Shown here: positions 30,405 to 39,669 of the stretch, piece by piece
Numbering within the stretch: the first letter of the stretch is position 1
How the letters are laid out: each line of letters begins with the position of its first letter
Assembly: GCA_005502915.1 (NCBI GenBank)
Contig: SCMT01000030.1
Coordinates: 1-45,535 of the forward strand
DNA from: Lysobacteraceae bacterium 2PB
GTDB lineage: Bacteria; Pseudomonadota; Gammaproteobacteria; Xanthomonadales; Xanthomonadaceae
Reading direction: 5' to 3'
DNA: 45,535 nucleotides
Notes under the pieces: model-generated
Databases searched by the model: none
What the model was told of the DNA's origin: nothing
The model's input: the letters and a program-made list of their open reading frames with translations, nothing else
Position numbers and translations under genes: made by a program

Positions 30405-31772
30405 TCAGCCTTCCAGCGTCGCCGGACGCTGCCGGCAGTGTTCGAGGCAGGTGCGAATCAGCTCGTTGCCCTCACCATCCAGATCGCCCAGGCCGTACCA
30501 GTAGGCACGCCACATCGTCTGCTTCACGCTGCCGTCGGCTTCCGCGTCGTAGAAGGCATTGATCGGATTGCCCAGGCGCGATCGCCAGAACAGGCGCGGC
30601 TGCGCGTCGCGCATCAGCTGCCAGACCGCGCGACCCAGGCCTTCGCCCTGCGCTTCGTCGAGCACGGCGAACTTGTCGAGGTACGGCACCCCGCCCTCTT
30701 CGGTCAGGATCACCGCCGCGCGATAGTTCTCGCTGACGTAGGCGCGATGCAGGCGCGTACGCTCGAAGTAGTCGTCGACCAGCTTCCGGCCGAAGGCCGA
30801 GTCGATCAGCTCGCGCAGCCGCACCAGGTCGAGCTCGTCCCACGACGCCGCCTGCAGCACGCGCTCGCCGCGCCGCACCAGCGTGCCCGAGCCCTTGTGC
30901 GTGAACAGCTCCTTCGCCAGCTCGTCGGGCCGGGTGATCGATACCGACGACGACAGCGGCAAAGCATCGAGCAGCTGCTTGATCTGCTCGATCTTCACGC
31001 GCATGCCGCCGTTGATCCACGGCTGGTCCATCAGGGTGTCGTATTCGGTCGACAGGTTGATCGAATCGATCACCTTGCCGTCGCCGTCTAGCAGGCCGCC
31101 GGTGCCGGTGAGGAAGACGATCTTGTACGGCTGCAGCACCTGCACCAGCTCGTTCGCCGCGAAGTCCGCATTGACGTTGAGGATCTGGCCGCCGACGGTC
31201 TCGCCCAGGCTGGCGATCACCGGGATCGATCCGGCCTGCAGGCAGGCGTGGATCGGCGCGAGATCGACGCGCTTGACCTCGCCGACCAGGCCATAGGCGT
31301 CGCGATCGAGATAGTCGGCCTCGAACACGCCGCTGACGATCGAGGTGGCGCGCGCGTCCTGCGCCTGCAGCGCCTCCACCAGCTTGAGGTTCTGCGCATG
31401 GAACACGCGGCGCACGATGGCCAGCGCCTGCGGCGTGGTCACGCGCAGGCCGTTGATCGTCTGCTTGACGATGCCGGCGGCCGACAGCTCTTCGTCGAGC
31501 TGCGGGCCGGCGCCGTGGATGACGATCGGCGTGAGGCCGACATCCTGCAGGAAGGCCAGCGAGGAGGTCAGCGCATCGAGGTCGTCGCGCAGCACCGCGC
31601 CGCCGACCTTGACCACGGCGAAGCGTGCGGCGTCGAGCTGCGAGAAACGCTTGAGGTACTGCGAGATCTCCTTGGCACCGGCCATGCTCGACAGCAGGCG
31701 GACGATGGTCTGCCGGGTCTGGGGATCGTGGACCTTGTGGTCGAGTCCACCGCTCTTGAGGATCGGAGTCAT
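30405..31772 (-). CDS. argB: bifunctional N-acetylglutamate synthase / kinase
   Basis: A 455-residue fusion. Residues ~40-290 are an amino-acid kinase domain ([46 protein letters not shown]). Residues ~295-455 are a GNAT domain of the vertebrate-like synthase type ([33 protein letters not shown] with the acetyl-CoA loop). In Xanthomonas such proteins carry out both steps 1 and 2 of arginine synthesis and are arginine-inhibited. The ATG at 31772 overlaps the acetylcitrulline deacetylase stop as ATGA. Confidence 0.95.
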   Translation of the reverse strand: MTPILKSGGLDHKVHDPQTRQTIVRLLSSMAGAKEISQYLKRFSQLDAARFAVVKVGGAVLRDDLDALTSSLAFLQDVGLTPIVIHGAGPQLDEELSAAGIVKQTINGLRVTTPQALAIVRRVFHAQNLKLVEALQAQDARATSIVSGVFEADYLDRDAYGLVGEVKRVDLAPIHACLQAGSIPVIASLGETVGGQILNVNADFAANELVQVLQPYKIVFLTGTGGLLDGDGKVIDSINLSTEYDTLMDQPWINGGMRVKIEQIKQLLDALPLSSSVSITRPDELAKELFTHKGSGTLVRRGERVLQAASWDELDLVRLRELIDSAFGRKLVDDYFERTRLHRAYVSENYRAAVILTEEGGVPYLDKFAVLDEAQGEGLGRAVWQLMRDAQPRLFWRSRLGNPINAFYDAEADGSVKQTMWRAYWYGLGDLDGEGNELIRTCLEHCRQRPATLEG

Positions 31773-32881
31773 TGCGCAGCGGTTCCGTCGAGGATGCGGA
31801 CGATCGACGCGGTGTAGCGTTCGAGCTGGTCGAGCGCGACCCATTCGTCGGCGGTATGCGCCTGGGCGATGTCGCCCGGGCCGTAGACGAAGGCGGTGAG
31901 GCCGGCGGCCGAGAACAGCGAGGCCTCGGTCCAGAAATCGACGGCGTTGCCGATCGGCAGGCCGAGTTCATCGGCCAGGTCGCGCGCCAGCAGGCGGCGG
32001 AATTCGGCATCGGCGACGTCGCCGGCCGGCAGCGGCGGACCACGGAAGGTTTCCTGGTACGACTCGACGGTGCCGGCGGCCGCGCAGCCGCCGAAACGGG
32101 CATGCAGGTCGTCGATGTCGTGGGAGGGCAGCGGCCGGAAGCCGAAGCGGACTTCGGCGCTCGGCGCGATGACGTTCGCCTTGATGCCGCCTTCGACCTT
32201 GCCGATGTTGAAACGCAGGCCGGTGAGGCCGCCGAAGCGGCGATGCGATTCGCCTTCGACCAGTTCCAGCGCCTTCGCGCCCCAGCGCATCGCATGGTGC
32301 AGCGCGTTGCTCTGCAGCGCGTTGGCGCCGGAGGCATGGCCGGCCGCGCCGCGGAACTTCATCAGCACCGAACCGATGCCGCGATGGGCGAGCACGGCCT
32401 CGCACTGCGTCGGCTCGGCGATGATCGCCTGACTGAAACCATGATCGCTGGCGAGGAACGCGGCGATGCAGCGCGGATCGTTCGCTTCCTCGTCGGTGGA
32501 GAACAGGAAGGCCGCATCGCCGGTCGTGCGCTGCGCGGCCACGATCAGGCCCGCTGCGGCGCCCTTGATGTCGCAGGCGCCCAGGCCGATCGCCCTGCCG
32601 TCGGCGACGCGCAGGGTCAGCGGATCGGCGCTCCAGGCTTCGGACGAGGGCACGGTGTCGAGGTGGACGTTGAACACGCGCGTGGGCGTGCCGCGCACGG
32701 CGAGCAGCGAGACCGCGCCGGCGCCGTGGTCGGTCACGGTGCAGGCGAAGCCGGGCAGCTGCGCCTGCAGGTAATCGAAGATACCGCCCGACGGCGAGAT
32801 CTCGCGCGGCGGGTTGCGGGTGTCGAAGGACACCAGGGCTTCGAGGTGCCTGAGGATCTCGTCGAGCATGTCGGTCGCCAT
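31769..32881 (-). CDS. N-acetylcitrulline deacetylase (ArgE-like)
   Basis: A 370-residue M20 zinc amidohydrolase. Metal-site segments are [34 protein letters not shown] and [27 protein letters not shown] near the C-terminus supplies another ligand region. In the Xanthomonas pathway the acetyl group is removed from acetylcitrulline instead of acetylornithine. The neighbouring argF' makes that assignment likely here. The ATG at 32881 leaves a 4-base gap after argG; an ATG at 32899 would overlap argG by 14 bases. Confidence 0.92.
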   Translation of the reverse strand: MATDMLDEILRHLEALVSFDTRNPPREISPSGGIFDYLQAQLPGFACTVTDHGAGAVSLLAVRGTPTRVFNVHLDTVPSSEAWSADPLTLRVADGRAIGLGACDIKGAAAGLIVAAQRTTGDAAFLFSTDEEANDPRCIAAFLASDHGFSQAIIAEPTQCEAVLAHRGIGSVLMKFRGAAGHASGANALQSNALHHAMRWGAKALELVEGESHRRFGGLTGLRFNIGKVEGGIKANVIAPSAEVRFGFRPLPSHDIDDLHARFGGCAAAGTVESYQETFRGPPLPAGDVADAEFRRLLARDLADELGLPIGNAVDFWTEASLFSAAGLTAFVYGPGDIAQAHTADEWVALDQLERYTASIVRILDGTAAQ

Positions 32882-32885
32882 CACC

Positions 32886-34088
32886 TTACTTTCCGCCATT
32901 CACTTCGGCCCACAGCGTGCTGCTCATGCCGAACAGCTTGATGAAGCCCTCGGCCTCCTCCACGCCCCAGTCCGCCGACTGCGCGTAGGTCGCGCCCTTG
33001 GCGTTGAGGATGTGCGGCGAGCGCACGGCGACGGCATCGACGCGCGCGCCGCGCGTTTCCAGCACCACTTCGCCGTTCACGGTCGACTGCGACGAAGCGA
33101 GGAAGGCTTCGAGGTCGGTCTTCAGCGGATCGTGCCAGAAGCCTTCGTAGACCAGCTCGACCCACTTGCGCGCGACTTCGGGCTTGAAGCGGTTCTGCTG
33201 CTTGGTCAGCACCGCCTCCTCCAGCGCGCGATGCGCGGCGAGCAGCGCGACCAGGCCCGGCGCTTCGTATACGATCCGCCCCTTCAGGCCGATGGTGGTG
33301 TCGCCGGTGTACATGCCGCGACCGACGCCGTACGGCGCGAACAGCGCATTCAACTTCGCGAGGATCTGCGCACCTGGCAGTTCGACGCCGTCGACCGCCA
33401 CCGCTTCGCCGTTGACGAAACGTACGGACACCTGCAGCGCCTGTTCCGGCCACTCGGCGCGCGGTGCGCACCAGCCGCGCGCGCCCTCGCCCGGGGCTTC
33501 CCACTTGTCGATCTCGCCGCCGGACAGGGTCACGCCCAGCAGGTTTTCGTTGATCGTGTAGGCCTTCTGCTTGGCGCGCACGCCGAAGCCGCGTTCCTCC
33601 AGGTAAGCCTGCTCGTAGGCCCGGGTCTGGGTGTGTTCCTTCTGGATTTCGCGGATCGGCGCGACGATGCGGTAGTCGCCGCTCGCCTTCACCGCCAGGT
33701 CGAAGCGCACCTGGTCGTTGCCCATGCCGGTGCAGCCGTGGGCGATGGCATTCGTGCCGAGTTCCTTCGCGCGCGCCAGCGTGGCGTCGACGATCAGGTA
33801 GCGGTCGGACACCAGCAGCGGATACTGGCCCTGGTAGGCCTCGCCCGCGCGCACGAAGGGCTTGACGAAGCCGTCCCACAGCGCCGGGCCACCGTCGATG
33901 GTGACGTGCGAGGCCACGCCGAGCTCCTGCGCGCGCGCTTCAATGTAGGCGCGCTCGTCGGCGTCGACGCCGCCGGTGTCGGCGAACACGGTGTGGACGT
34001 TCCAGCCCTTTTCCTTGAGGTAGGGGACGCAGAAGCTGGTGTCGAGGCCGCCGGAGAAGGCGAGGACGATGTCGTTGGACTGGTGCAT
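32886..34088 (-). CDS. argG: ArgG, argininosuccinate synthase
   Basis: A 400-residue enzyme joining citrulline and aspartate with ATP. The PP-loop is AFSGGLDTS at 10-18. Other signatures are [56 protein letters not shown] and [18 protein letters not shown]. The start [14 protein letters not shown] at 34088 matches the usual N-terminus. An ATG at 34118 in the same frame overlaps the argF' stop as ATGA and would add ten residues, so it cannot be excluded. Confidence 0.95.
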   Translation of the reverse strand: MHQSNDIVLAFSGGLDTSFCVPYLKEKGWNVHTVFADTGGVDADERAYIEARAQELGVASHVTIDGGPALWDGFVKPFVRAGEAYQGQYPLLVSDRYLIVDATLARAKELGTNAIAHGCTGMGNDQVRFDLAVKASGDYRIVAPIREIQKEHTQTRAYEQAYLEERGFGVRAKQKAYTINENLLGVTLSGGEIDKWEAPGEGARGWCAPRAEWPEQALQVSVRFVNGEAVAVDGVELPGAQILAKLNALFAPYGVGRGMYTGDTTIGLKGRIVYEAPGLVALLAAHRALEEAVLTKQQNRFKPEVARKWVELVYEGFWHDPLKTDLEAFLASSQSTVNGEVVLETRGARVDAVAVRSPHILNAKGATYAQSADWGVEEAEGFIKLFGMSSTLWAEVNGGK

Positions 34089-34114
34089 GGCGGGGGTTCC
34101 GTGGGGAAGGGAAT

Positions 34115-35119
34115 TCATTGGTTCGCGAGCGCGGCCATCACGGCCTTCTGCACGTGCAGGCGGTTCTCGGCTTCGTTCACCGCGATGCAGTACGGCGCGT
34201 CCATCACCGCGTCCGTGGCCTTGACGTTGCGGCGCAGCGGCAGGCAGTGCGAGAACACGCCGTTGTTGGTCAGCGCCATCTTGCGCTCGTCGACGATGAA
34301 GTGCTTGTACTGGTCTCGAATGGGTTTTTCGGGCTCCCAGTTGCCGAAGAACGGCAGCGCGCCCCAGCTCTTGGCGTAGACGATGTCGGCACCGGCGTAG
34401 GCGCTGTCGATGTCGTGGCTCACGGTCAGCGAACCGCCGTTCTCGGCGACGTTCTGCTCGGCCCAGCCCATGTAGCGCTCGTCGAGGATGTAGTCCGGCG
34501 TCGGGCACAGCAGGGTCACGTCCATGCCCATGCGCGTGGCGATGGTCAGCGCGGAGTTCGCGACCGCCGTGTTCAGCGCCTTCGGGTGGTAGGTCCAGGT
34601 CAGCACGTACTTCTTCCCGCGCAGGTCGGACGTACCGAAGTGTTCCTGCAGCGCCAGCGCATGCGCCAGCTCCTGGCAGGGATGGGTGATCGTTTCCATG
34701 TTGATCACCGGCACCGTCGCGTACTTCGCGAAGGCGGTCAGGACCTTGTCCTGGCGGTCGCTGGCCCAGTCGATGAACTTCGGGAAGGCGCGGACGCCGA
34801 TCAGGTCGACATAGCGGCTGAGGACCTTCGCGACTTCGGCGATGTGCTCCTCGGTCTCGCCGTCCATGACCGTGCCCAGGTCGAATTCGATCGGCCAGGC
34901 GTCCTTGCCCGGGGCCAGCACCACAGCGTGGCCACCGAGGTGGAACGCGCCCAGCTCGAAGCTGGTGCGGGTGCGCATCGACGGGTTGAAGAACACCAGG
35001 GCAATGCTCTTGCCCTTGAGCTGGTCGCCCAGTTTCTCGCGCTTGAAGCGCGCGGCCTCCACGAGTACGGCGTCGAGTTCGGCGCGGCTCCAGTCCTGGG
35101 TGTTCAAGAAGTGCTTCAT
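34115..35119 (-). CDS. argF': ArgF', N-acetylornithine carbamoyltransferase
   Basis: A 334-residue transcarbamylase that makes N-acetylcitrulline from acetylornithine and carbamoyl phosphate. The carbamoyl-phosphate motif [11 protein letters not shown] starts at Ser47. The acetylornithine-specific pattern is present: Glu90 in [11 protein letters not shown] (Glu92 in the Xanthomonas campestris enzyme) and Lys300 in [13 protein letters not shown] (the carboxylated Lys302 there). Normal ornithine transcarbamylases lack both. It opens the arg-pro cluster and is preceded by a leader with a strong hairpin. The start has little Shine-Dalgarno sequence upstream. Confidence 0.96.
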   Translation of the reverse strand: MKHFLNTQDWSRAELDAVLVEAARFKREKLGDQLKGKSIALVFFNPSMRTRTSFELGAFHLGGHAVVLAPGKDAWPIEFDLGTVMDGETEEHIAEVAKVLSRYVDLIGVRAFPKFIDWASDRQDKVLTAFAKYATVPVINMETITHPCQELAHALALQEHFGTSDLRGKKYVLTWTYHPKALNTAVANSALTIATRMGMDVTLLCPTPDYILDERYMGWAEQNVAENGGSLTVSHDIDSAYAGADIVYAKSWGALPFFGNWEPEKPIRDQYKHFIVDERKMALTNNGVFSHCLPLRRNVKATDAVMDAPYCIAVNEAENRLHVQKAVMAALANQ

Positions 35120-35200
35120 GGGCGGTCTCGGTGGGGGGCGCGGTCAGCGCGAGGATGGCGGGGAGAGGTTGCGGAATGTCGAGCGGGCGGGACGAAGACG

Positions 35201-35231
35201 CAAAAGAAAAGGCCCGGCGGGAGCCGGGCCT
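35201..35231 (-). terminator. terminator/attenuator hairpin in the arg leader
   Basis: On the minus strand a 9-bp stem (AGGCCCGGC at 35231-35223, loop TCCC, GCCGGGCCT at 35218-35210) is followed by TTTTCTTTTG, a good intrinsic terminator. It lies 82 bases upstream of argF'. No gene on this strand ends nearby (the next one upstream stops at 35588), so it is better explained as an attenuator in the argF' leader. A second hairpin (GTCGTTG/CAACGAC, 35266-35250) lies just upstream. Confidence 0.65.
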
Positions 35232-35277
35232 GATCGGTGGATTCTTGTGGTCGTTGCGGCAACGACGAAGCTCCGGA

Positions 35278-35325
35278 TCACCCAGCTGGCGTGTAGGGTT
35301 CCGGTCGGCGCGCGCGCGAGGTCAT
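35278..35325 (-). CDS. possible Arg-containing leader peptide
   Basis: A 15-codon open frame on the minus strand ([15 protein letters not shown]) has three Arg codons, CGC, CGC and CGA, within four codons. It stops 46 bases before the attenuator stem. Upstream in-frame ATGs at 35337 and 35391 would give longer versions (up to 37 residues). There is no strong Shine-Dalgarno sequence, and Arg codons are common in GC-rich DNA, so this is only a candidate for ribosome-stalling control. Confidence 0.3.
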   Translation of the reverse strand: MTSRARRPEPYTPAG

Positions 35326-35391
35326 GCCGGAGGCCATCCGGGCACTGGTCGTCGCAAGCGGCTGGGCGCCGAGGAAAGGGCAGGTGTTCAT

Positions 35392-35587
35392 AGGGCGCGC
35401 ATGCTCGCACGGGTGGCCCGGCATCGCAAGCATCGGGCGACGGACGCGCGTCGCGGCCCGATCACTGTCGATTCGTGGAATTCATCGCAGTTTTGCAGGG
35501 ATACGCGCTGTCGAACGGCAGCGGAACCTGCGCGGGGGACACCGCCGGAGGCTCATGACGATCGCTCATGGCCCCATGCCGGACGCC
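35392..35587. other. upstream part of the arg leader, no gene seen
   Basis: No supported coding region. The argF' promoter must lie here or slightly downstream on the minus strand, but no convincing -35/-10 pair and no palindromic ARG box could be recognised. Confidence 0.4.
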
Positions 35588-35977
35588 TCAGCGGCGCTCG
35601 CCGGGCGGGATGTCGGGGGTGACGGTGATGCGGACGCGCAGGCGCTTGCCGGGATCGATGGGCAGGCGCGAGCGGTAGGTCACGCCGCGATGGATGTAGT
35701 CGACGTCGTAGGCCACCGGTCGCTGGAATTCCTTCTGCACCCGCACGGGGCGGCACAGCCGGGCCGCCGCCCCCACTTCCGACGCCGGCTCGCAGCGCTC
35801 TTCGACGGCCTGGGCACGCAGCGTCTGGTAGACCGGCTGCACGCGCAGGACCTGGGCGTATTCGGTGCGGACGTTGGACGCCTGCGACGCGGCCTTGTCC
35901 TCGGCATGCGCGGCGGACAACGCGATGAGCGAGGAGAGGCAGGCGCAGCGGAGGAGGACGGAGGGTATGGGGCGCAT
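35588..35977 (-). CDS. small exported protein, glycine-zipper-family C-terminal type
   Basis: A 129-residue protein with a signal peptide (about 1-25, ending SAAHA). YAQVLRVQPVYQTLR, EERCEPA and the C-terminal VDYIHRGVTYRSRLPIDPGKRLRVRI resemble the ends of outer-membrane proteins with a glycine-zipper 2TM domain. The zipper itself is missing here, which leaves a short periplasmic or surface protein. Two Cys residues of the mature part could form a disulfide. The long open frame that continues upstream is the antisense shadow of cysS. Divergent from cysS. Function unknown. Confidence 0.75.
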   Translation of the reverse strand: MRPIPSVLLRCACLSSLIALSAAHAEDKAASQASNVRTEYAQVLRVQPVYQTLRAQAVEERCEPASEVGAAARLCRPVRVQKEFQRPVAYDVDYIHRGVTYRSRLPIDPGKRLRVRITVTPDIPPGERR

Positions 35978-36058
35978 GGGCCGACCAGTGTAGAGCTTCG
36001 GGCCGACCGATGTCGCCGCCACGCTGAATGCCCGCTGTCGTGCCGGGGATGCAGCGGC

Positions 36059-36064
36059 TAGAAT
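36059..36064 (+). promoter_or_regulatory. possible cysS -10 box
   Basis: TAGAAT lies 27 bases upstream of the cysS ATG. No strong -35 is seen (TGTCGT at 36036-36041, spacing 17). Confidence 0.35.
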
Positions 36065-36091
36065 CGGGACAACCCCACGCACGCGTTCACG

Positions 36092-37486
36092 ATGAGCCTG
36101 CATCTCTACAACAGCCTGACCCGCCGGGTCGAGGCCTTCGAACCCCTCGACCCCGCCGCAGGCCCGACCCTGTATGTCTGCGGCCCGACGGTCTACAACT
36201 ACGTGCACATCGGCAATGCCCGCGGCCCGGTGGTGTTCGGGGTGCTCGCGGCCCTGCTCCGCCGCCGCTACGGAAAGCTGCGCTACGCCCGCAATATCAC
36301 CGACGTTGACGACAAGATCAACGCTGCCGCGATGGAACAGGGCGTGCCGATCTCGACGATCACCGACAAGTTCGCGGCGGCCTACCGCGACGACATGGCG
36401 ATGCTGGGCGTCAGCGGCGACTTCGCACCGGACATCGAGCCGGCCGCGACCGCGCACATTCCGCACATGATCGCGATGATCCAGCGCCTGATCGACCAGG
36501 GCCACGCCTACGCCGCCGAGGGCCACGTGCTGTTCGCGGTGGACAGCTTCCCGGACTACGGCAAGCTCTCGCGCCGCGACCCCGAGGAAATGCTGGCCGG
36601 CGCGCGCGTCGAAGTCGCCCCGTACAAGCGCAACCCGGGCGATTTCGTGCTGTGGAAGCCTTCGACCGAGGGCCTGCCCGGCTGGGACTCGCCCTGGAGC
36701 GTCGGCCGCCCCGGCTGGCACATCGAATGCTCGGCGATGGCCGAGGCCCACCTGGGCGAGACCATCGACATCCACGCCGGCGGCGTCGACCTGCAGTTCC
36801 CCCACCACGAGAACGAAGTCGCGCAGAGCGAGTGCACGCACAAGCACGCCGACGGCAGCCACAAGACCTTCGCGCGCTGGTGGATGCACAACGGCATGCT
36901 GAACTTCGGCGGCGCCAAGATGGCCAAGTCGGTCGGCAACATCCAGCGCGTGCACGACCTCGTGCGCGAGCAGCCGCCGGAAGCCCTGCGCTACGCCCTG
37001 CTCTCGGCGCACTACCGGCAGCCGCTGGAATGGTCGGATGCGCTGATCGAGCAGTCGATCAAGACGCTGGATCGCCTCTATGGCACGTTGCGCGACCTCG
37101 CCGATGTCGACGCGGCAGCGACGATCCCGGCGGGCATCGAGGATGCGCTCAACGACGACCTGAACACGCCGCTCGCGCTCTCCGAAGTCGCCCGCATCGC
37201 CGGCGAAGCGCGCAAGGCCACGGATGCCGACGCGCGCCGGCGCCTGAAGTCCGAACTCCTCGGCGCCGGCCTCGCCCTCGGCCTGCTGCAGCAGTCGCAC
37301 GAAGCCTGGTTCGCGCGCGGCGCGTCCGGCGACGACGACGCCCGCATCCAGGCGCTGGTCGACGAGCGCAACGAAGCGAAGAAGAACCGCGATTTCGCCC
37401 GCTCCGACGCCATCCGCAAGCAACTCGCCGACGAAGGCGTGCTGCTGGAAGACACGCCGCAGGGCGTGAGGTGGAAGCGGGCGTGA
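36092..37486 (+). CDS. cysS: cysteinyl-tRNA synthetase
   Basis: A 464-residue class I synthetase. The zinc-ligand and signature region is [18 protein letters not shown] (Cys30, HIGN at 39-42). [12 protein letters not shown] and [12 protein letters not shown] supply other zinc/cysteine-binding residues. The KMSKS loop reads KMAKS at 276-280, a variant seen in other cysteinyl-tRNA synthetases. The C-terminus has the [14 protein letters not shown] motif of the family. Length is normal. It is divergent from the small exported-protein gene. Confidence 0.97.
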   Translation: MSLHLYNSLTRRVEAFEPLDPAAGPTLYVCGPTVYNYVHIGNARGPVVFGVLAALLRRRYGKLRYARNITDVDDKINAAAMEQGVPISTITDKFAAAYRDDMAMLGVSGDFAPDIEPAATAHIPHMIAMIQRLIDQGHAYAAEGHVLFAVDSFPDYGKLSRRDPEEMLAGARVEVAPYKRNPGDFVLWKPSTEGLPGWDSPWSVGRPGWHIECSAMAEAHLGETIDIHAGGVDLQFPHHENEVAQSECTHKHADGSHKTFARWWMHNGMLNFGGAKMAKSVGNIQRVHDLVREQPPEALRYALLSAHYRQPLEWSDALIEQSIKTLDRLYGTLRDLADVDAAATIPAGIEDALNDDLNTPLALSEVARIAGEARKATDADARRRLKSELLGAGLALGLLQQSHEAWFARGASGDDDARIQALVDERNEAKKNRDFARSDAIRKQLADEGVLLEDTPQGVRWKRA

Positions 37487-37493
37487 TCGATGC

Positions 37494-37551
37494 TGGCTTC
37501 ATGCGGACGACACCTGGGTCATCGGCTGACACCGATCGCCGGATGAAGCCA
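37494..37551 (+). other. inverted repeat spanning the start of the sigma-4 gene
   Basis: TGGCTTCAT (37494-37502) is complementary to ATGAAGCCA (37543-37551). The right arm covers the region just before the ATG and its first base. A smaller hairpin (ATCGG/CCGAT) fits in the loop. In RNA this could mask the ribosome-binding region. Confidence 0.45.
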
Positions 37552-37775
37552 TGAATGAAGACCTTGAGAAAGAGCTGCGCGAACTACTCGCTGGCTTGAC
37601 CGAACGAGAAAGGAAAATTCTCCGCGAACGGTTCGGCATCGGAATCGATCCAGACCGTGACCTGATTGACCTTGCGGAGCAATTCACGTTGACCAGGGAA
37701 CGCATCCGGGACATCGAGCAGCGCGCATTGTCCCGACTTCGCGATCCCGACGACGAACCACCCTCTGCGGCATAG
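37551..37775 (+). CDS. stand-alone sigma-70 region 4 protein
   Basis: A 74-residue protein that is little more than sigma region 4. LTERERKILRERFGI (16-30) and the helix-turn-helix LAEQFTLTRERIRDIEQRALSRLRDP (41-66, written here in two overlapping blocks of family type) parallel the end of RpoD, where LTxRExKVLRxRFGI and VTRERIRQIE are conserved. Regions 1-3 are absent. It may bind -35 elements or the RNA polymerase flap, or regulate another sigma factor. Its codon choice is visibly less GC-rich than that of its neighbours cysS and sufE, a sign of possible transfer. Confidence 0.8.
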   Translation: MNEDLEKELRELLAGLTERERKILRERFGIGIDPDRDLIDLAEQFTLTRERIRDIEQRALSRLRDPDDEPPSAA

Positions 37776-37815
37776 CCGAACGGCCTGAAAAGAACCTCGC
37801 GGCTCGCGCCTCTCC

Positions 37816-37821
37816 TACAAT
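37816..37821 (+). promoter_or_regulatory. possible sufE -10 box
   Basis: TACAAT ends 9 bases before the sufE ATG, so a transcript from here would be almost leaderless. No good -35 is visible. Confidence 0.3.
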
Positions 37822-37830
37822 AAGCGACCG

Positions 37831-38280
37831 ATGACCACCTTCCCCCTCGAACCCACCGCCACTGCCGCCCAGGACGCCATCCGCGAGGAATTCGCGTTCT
37901 TCGGCGACTGGTCCGAGCGCTACCAGTACCTGATCGACCTGGGCCGCAAGCTGCCGCCGATGGACGAGGCGCTGAAGACCGAGGAGCACCGCCTGCACGG
38001 CTGCCAGTCGATGGTGTGGATCGTCGCCTCGGGCGATGCGGCGAAGCTCGATTTCGCCGCCGCCAGCGATTCGGCCATCGTCTCCGGCTTGGTCTACCTC
38101 GCCCTGCGCGTCTACTCGGGGCGAAGCGCCGACGAGATCCTCGCCACCGAGACCACCTACATCGCCGACATCGGCCTGGCCAAGCACCTGTCGCCGACGC
38201 GCAGCAACGGCCTGACCGCACTGCTGGCCTTCATCAAGGCCCGCGCCTCCGACGCGGCAGCCGCACGCGTCGCGCACTGA
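37831..38280 (+). CDS. sufE: SufE-family cysteine desulfurase sulfur acceptor
   Basis: A 149-residue protein that accepts persulfide sulfur from a SufS-type desulfurase during Fe-S cluster assembly. The reactive Cys58 lies in HRLHGCQSMVWI, the family hallmark. FFGDWSERYQYLIDLGRKLPPM precedes it, and the C-terminal LSPTRSNGLTALLAFIKA helix is typical. No suf operon is seen nearby. It is followed 12 bases later by an MFS gene. Confidence 0.93.
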   Translation: MTTFPLEPTATAAQDAIREEFAFFGDWSERYQYLIDLGRKLPPMDEALKTEEHRLHGCQSMVWIVASGDAAKLDFAAASDSAIVSGLVYLALRVYSGRSADEILATETTYIADIGLAKHLSPTRSNGLTALLAFIKARASDAAAARVAH

Positions 38281-38292
38281 GCCGCCCCGCGC

Positions 38293-39609
38293 ATGCACGC
38301 GAGCGCGGCTGACGACACCACCAGCCCATCACCTCCCGGCGCATCGCCGCTGCGCCATCCCGCCTTCGTGCGGCTGATGGCCTACCGCCTGCTGACGGTG
38401 GTCTCGTACCAGATCGTCGCGGTGACCGTCGGCTGGCACGTCTACACCCTGACCGGCGACCCGTGGAAACTCGGCCTGCTCGGCCTGGCCGAGGTGCTGC
38501 CGTTCTTCTGCGTGGCGCCGTTCGCCGGCTATCTGGTCGACCACCTGCCGAAGCGGCGGCTCGGCGTGATCGCCTGCCTCGGCCTGGCGATCACGCCCCT
38601 GCTGCTGATCCCGGTCGCCGCCGGCTGGCTGTTCGCCGACGCCGACGACAGCGGGCCGCGCCTGGTCCTGATCTACGGTGCGATCGTGTTCACCGGCATG
38701 GTCCGCGCCTTCCTCGGCCCGGTCTACAACACCCTGTTCGCCTGCGTGCTGCCGCGCGACCAATTCGCGCGCGCCTCCAGCGTCGGCGCGGTGGTGTTCC
38801 AGGGCGCACTGGTACTCGGCCCGGTGATCGGGACGGGTGCGATCTGGCTGGCCAAGCACCTCGGCGGTTACGGCGAAGGCGCGGTGGGACCGAACGCCTG
38901 GTCCTACGCACTCGGCGCCGTCGCCGCGCTGGCCGCAGCGGTGTCGCTGGCGACCTTGCGCACCACCGAACCGGCGCTGTCGCACGAGCGCACGCCGATC
39001 TTCGCCAGCATCGGCGAGGGCCTGCGCTTCGTGTTCCGCACCCCGGTGATGCTCGGCGCGATGGCGCTGGACATGTTCGCGGTGCTGTTCGGCGGCGCGG
39101 TGTCGCTGGCGCCGGCCTTCAGCAAGGACATCCTCAACGCCGGCGAAATGGGCCTGGGCCTGCTGCGCAGCGCGCCCGCCGCCGGCGCCGTGCTGGTCGG
39201 CCTGTGGCTGGCGCGCAAACCGATCCAGCAACACGCCGGGCGCTTTCTGCTCGGCTCGGTCGCCGGCTTCGGCCTGTGCATCATCGGCTTCGGCCTGTCG
39301 GAAACCCTGTGGCTGTCGGTGCTGCTGATGCTGCTCTCGGGCATGTTCGACGGCGTATCGGTGGTGCTGCGCTCGACGATCATGCAGCTCGCCACGCCCG
39401 ACCACATGCGCGGCCGCGTGTCGTCGATCAACAGCATCTTCATCAGCTCCTCGAACGAACTCGGCGCCTTCTACGCCGGTTCGATGGCGCGCCTGCTCGG
39501 CCTCGCGAACGCCGTGGTCCTGGGTGGCTGCGTCACCCTCGGCGTGGTCGCGTTCACCGCGCTGAAGGCGCCGACGCTGAGACGACTGAACCTGAAGGAC
39601 CTGCAGTGA
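38293..39609 (+). CDS. MFS transporter (MFS_3/EntS-like)
   Basis: A 438-residue inner-membrane protein with about 12 transmembrane segments. The N-terminal half has VTVGWHVYTLTGDPWKLGLLGLAEVLP and a loop PKRRLG after the second helix. The second half has PEHMRGR-like PDHMRGRVSSINSIF near helix 10. This group includes the enterobactin exporter EntS and macrolide-efflux-like proteins, but the substrate cannot be read from sequence. Starts 12 bases after sufE and ends at a strong terminator. Confidence 0.88.
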   Translation: MHASAADDTTSPSPPGASPLRHPAFVRLMAYRLLTVVSYQIVAVTVGWHVYTLTGDPWKLGLLGLAEVLPFFCVAPFAGYLVDHLPKRRLGVIACLGLAITPLLLIPVAAGWLFADADDSGPRLVLIYGAIVFTGMVRAFLGPVYNTLFACVLPRDQFARASSVGAVVFQGALVLGPVIGTGAIWLAKHLGGYGEGAVGPNAWSYALGAVAALAAAVSLATLRTTEPALSHERTPIFASIGEGLRFVFRTPVMLGAMALDMFAVLFGGAVSLAPAFSKDILNAGEMGLGLLRSAPAAGAVLVGLWLARKPIQQHAGRFLLGSVAGFGLCIIGFGLSETLWLSVLLMLLSGMFDGVSVVLRSTIMQLATPDHMRGRVSSINSIFISSSNELGAFYAGSMARLLGLANAVVLGGCVTLGVVAFTALKAPTLRRLNLKDLQ

Positions 39610-39615
39610 TGCAAT

Positions 39616-39643
39616 AAAAACCCCGCGTTTCCGCGGGGTTTTT
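39616..39643. terminator. bidirectional intrinsic terminator
   Basis: A 12-bp stem (arms 39616-39627 and 39632-39643, loop TTTC) whose outer five pairs are A-T, so both strands end in a T-tract. It separates the MFS gene from the convergent DksA-like gene. Confidence 0.9.
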
Positions 39644-39669
39644 CGTGATCGCGACGATCGGGGTCAGAC

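Noticed and set aside
35144-35410. An 88-codon open frame on the minus strand upstream of argF'.
   Set aside because: It runs through the terminator hairpin and shows no domain or codon pattern of a gene.
35440-35560. Search for an ARG box upstream of argF'.
   Set aside because: TGAATTCCACGAAT-like sequence is present on the minus strand but is not a proper inverted repeat.
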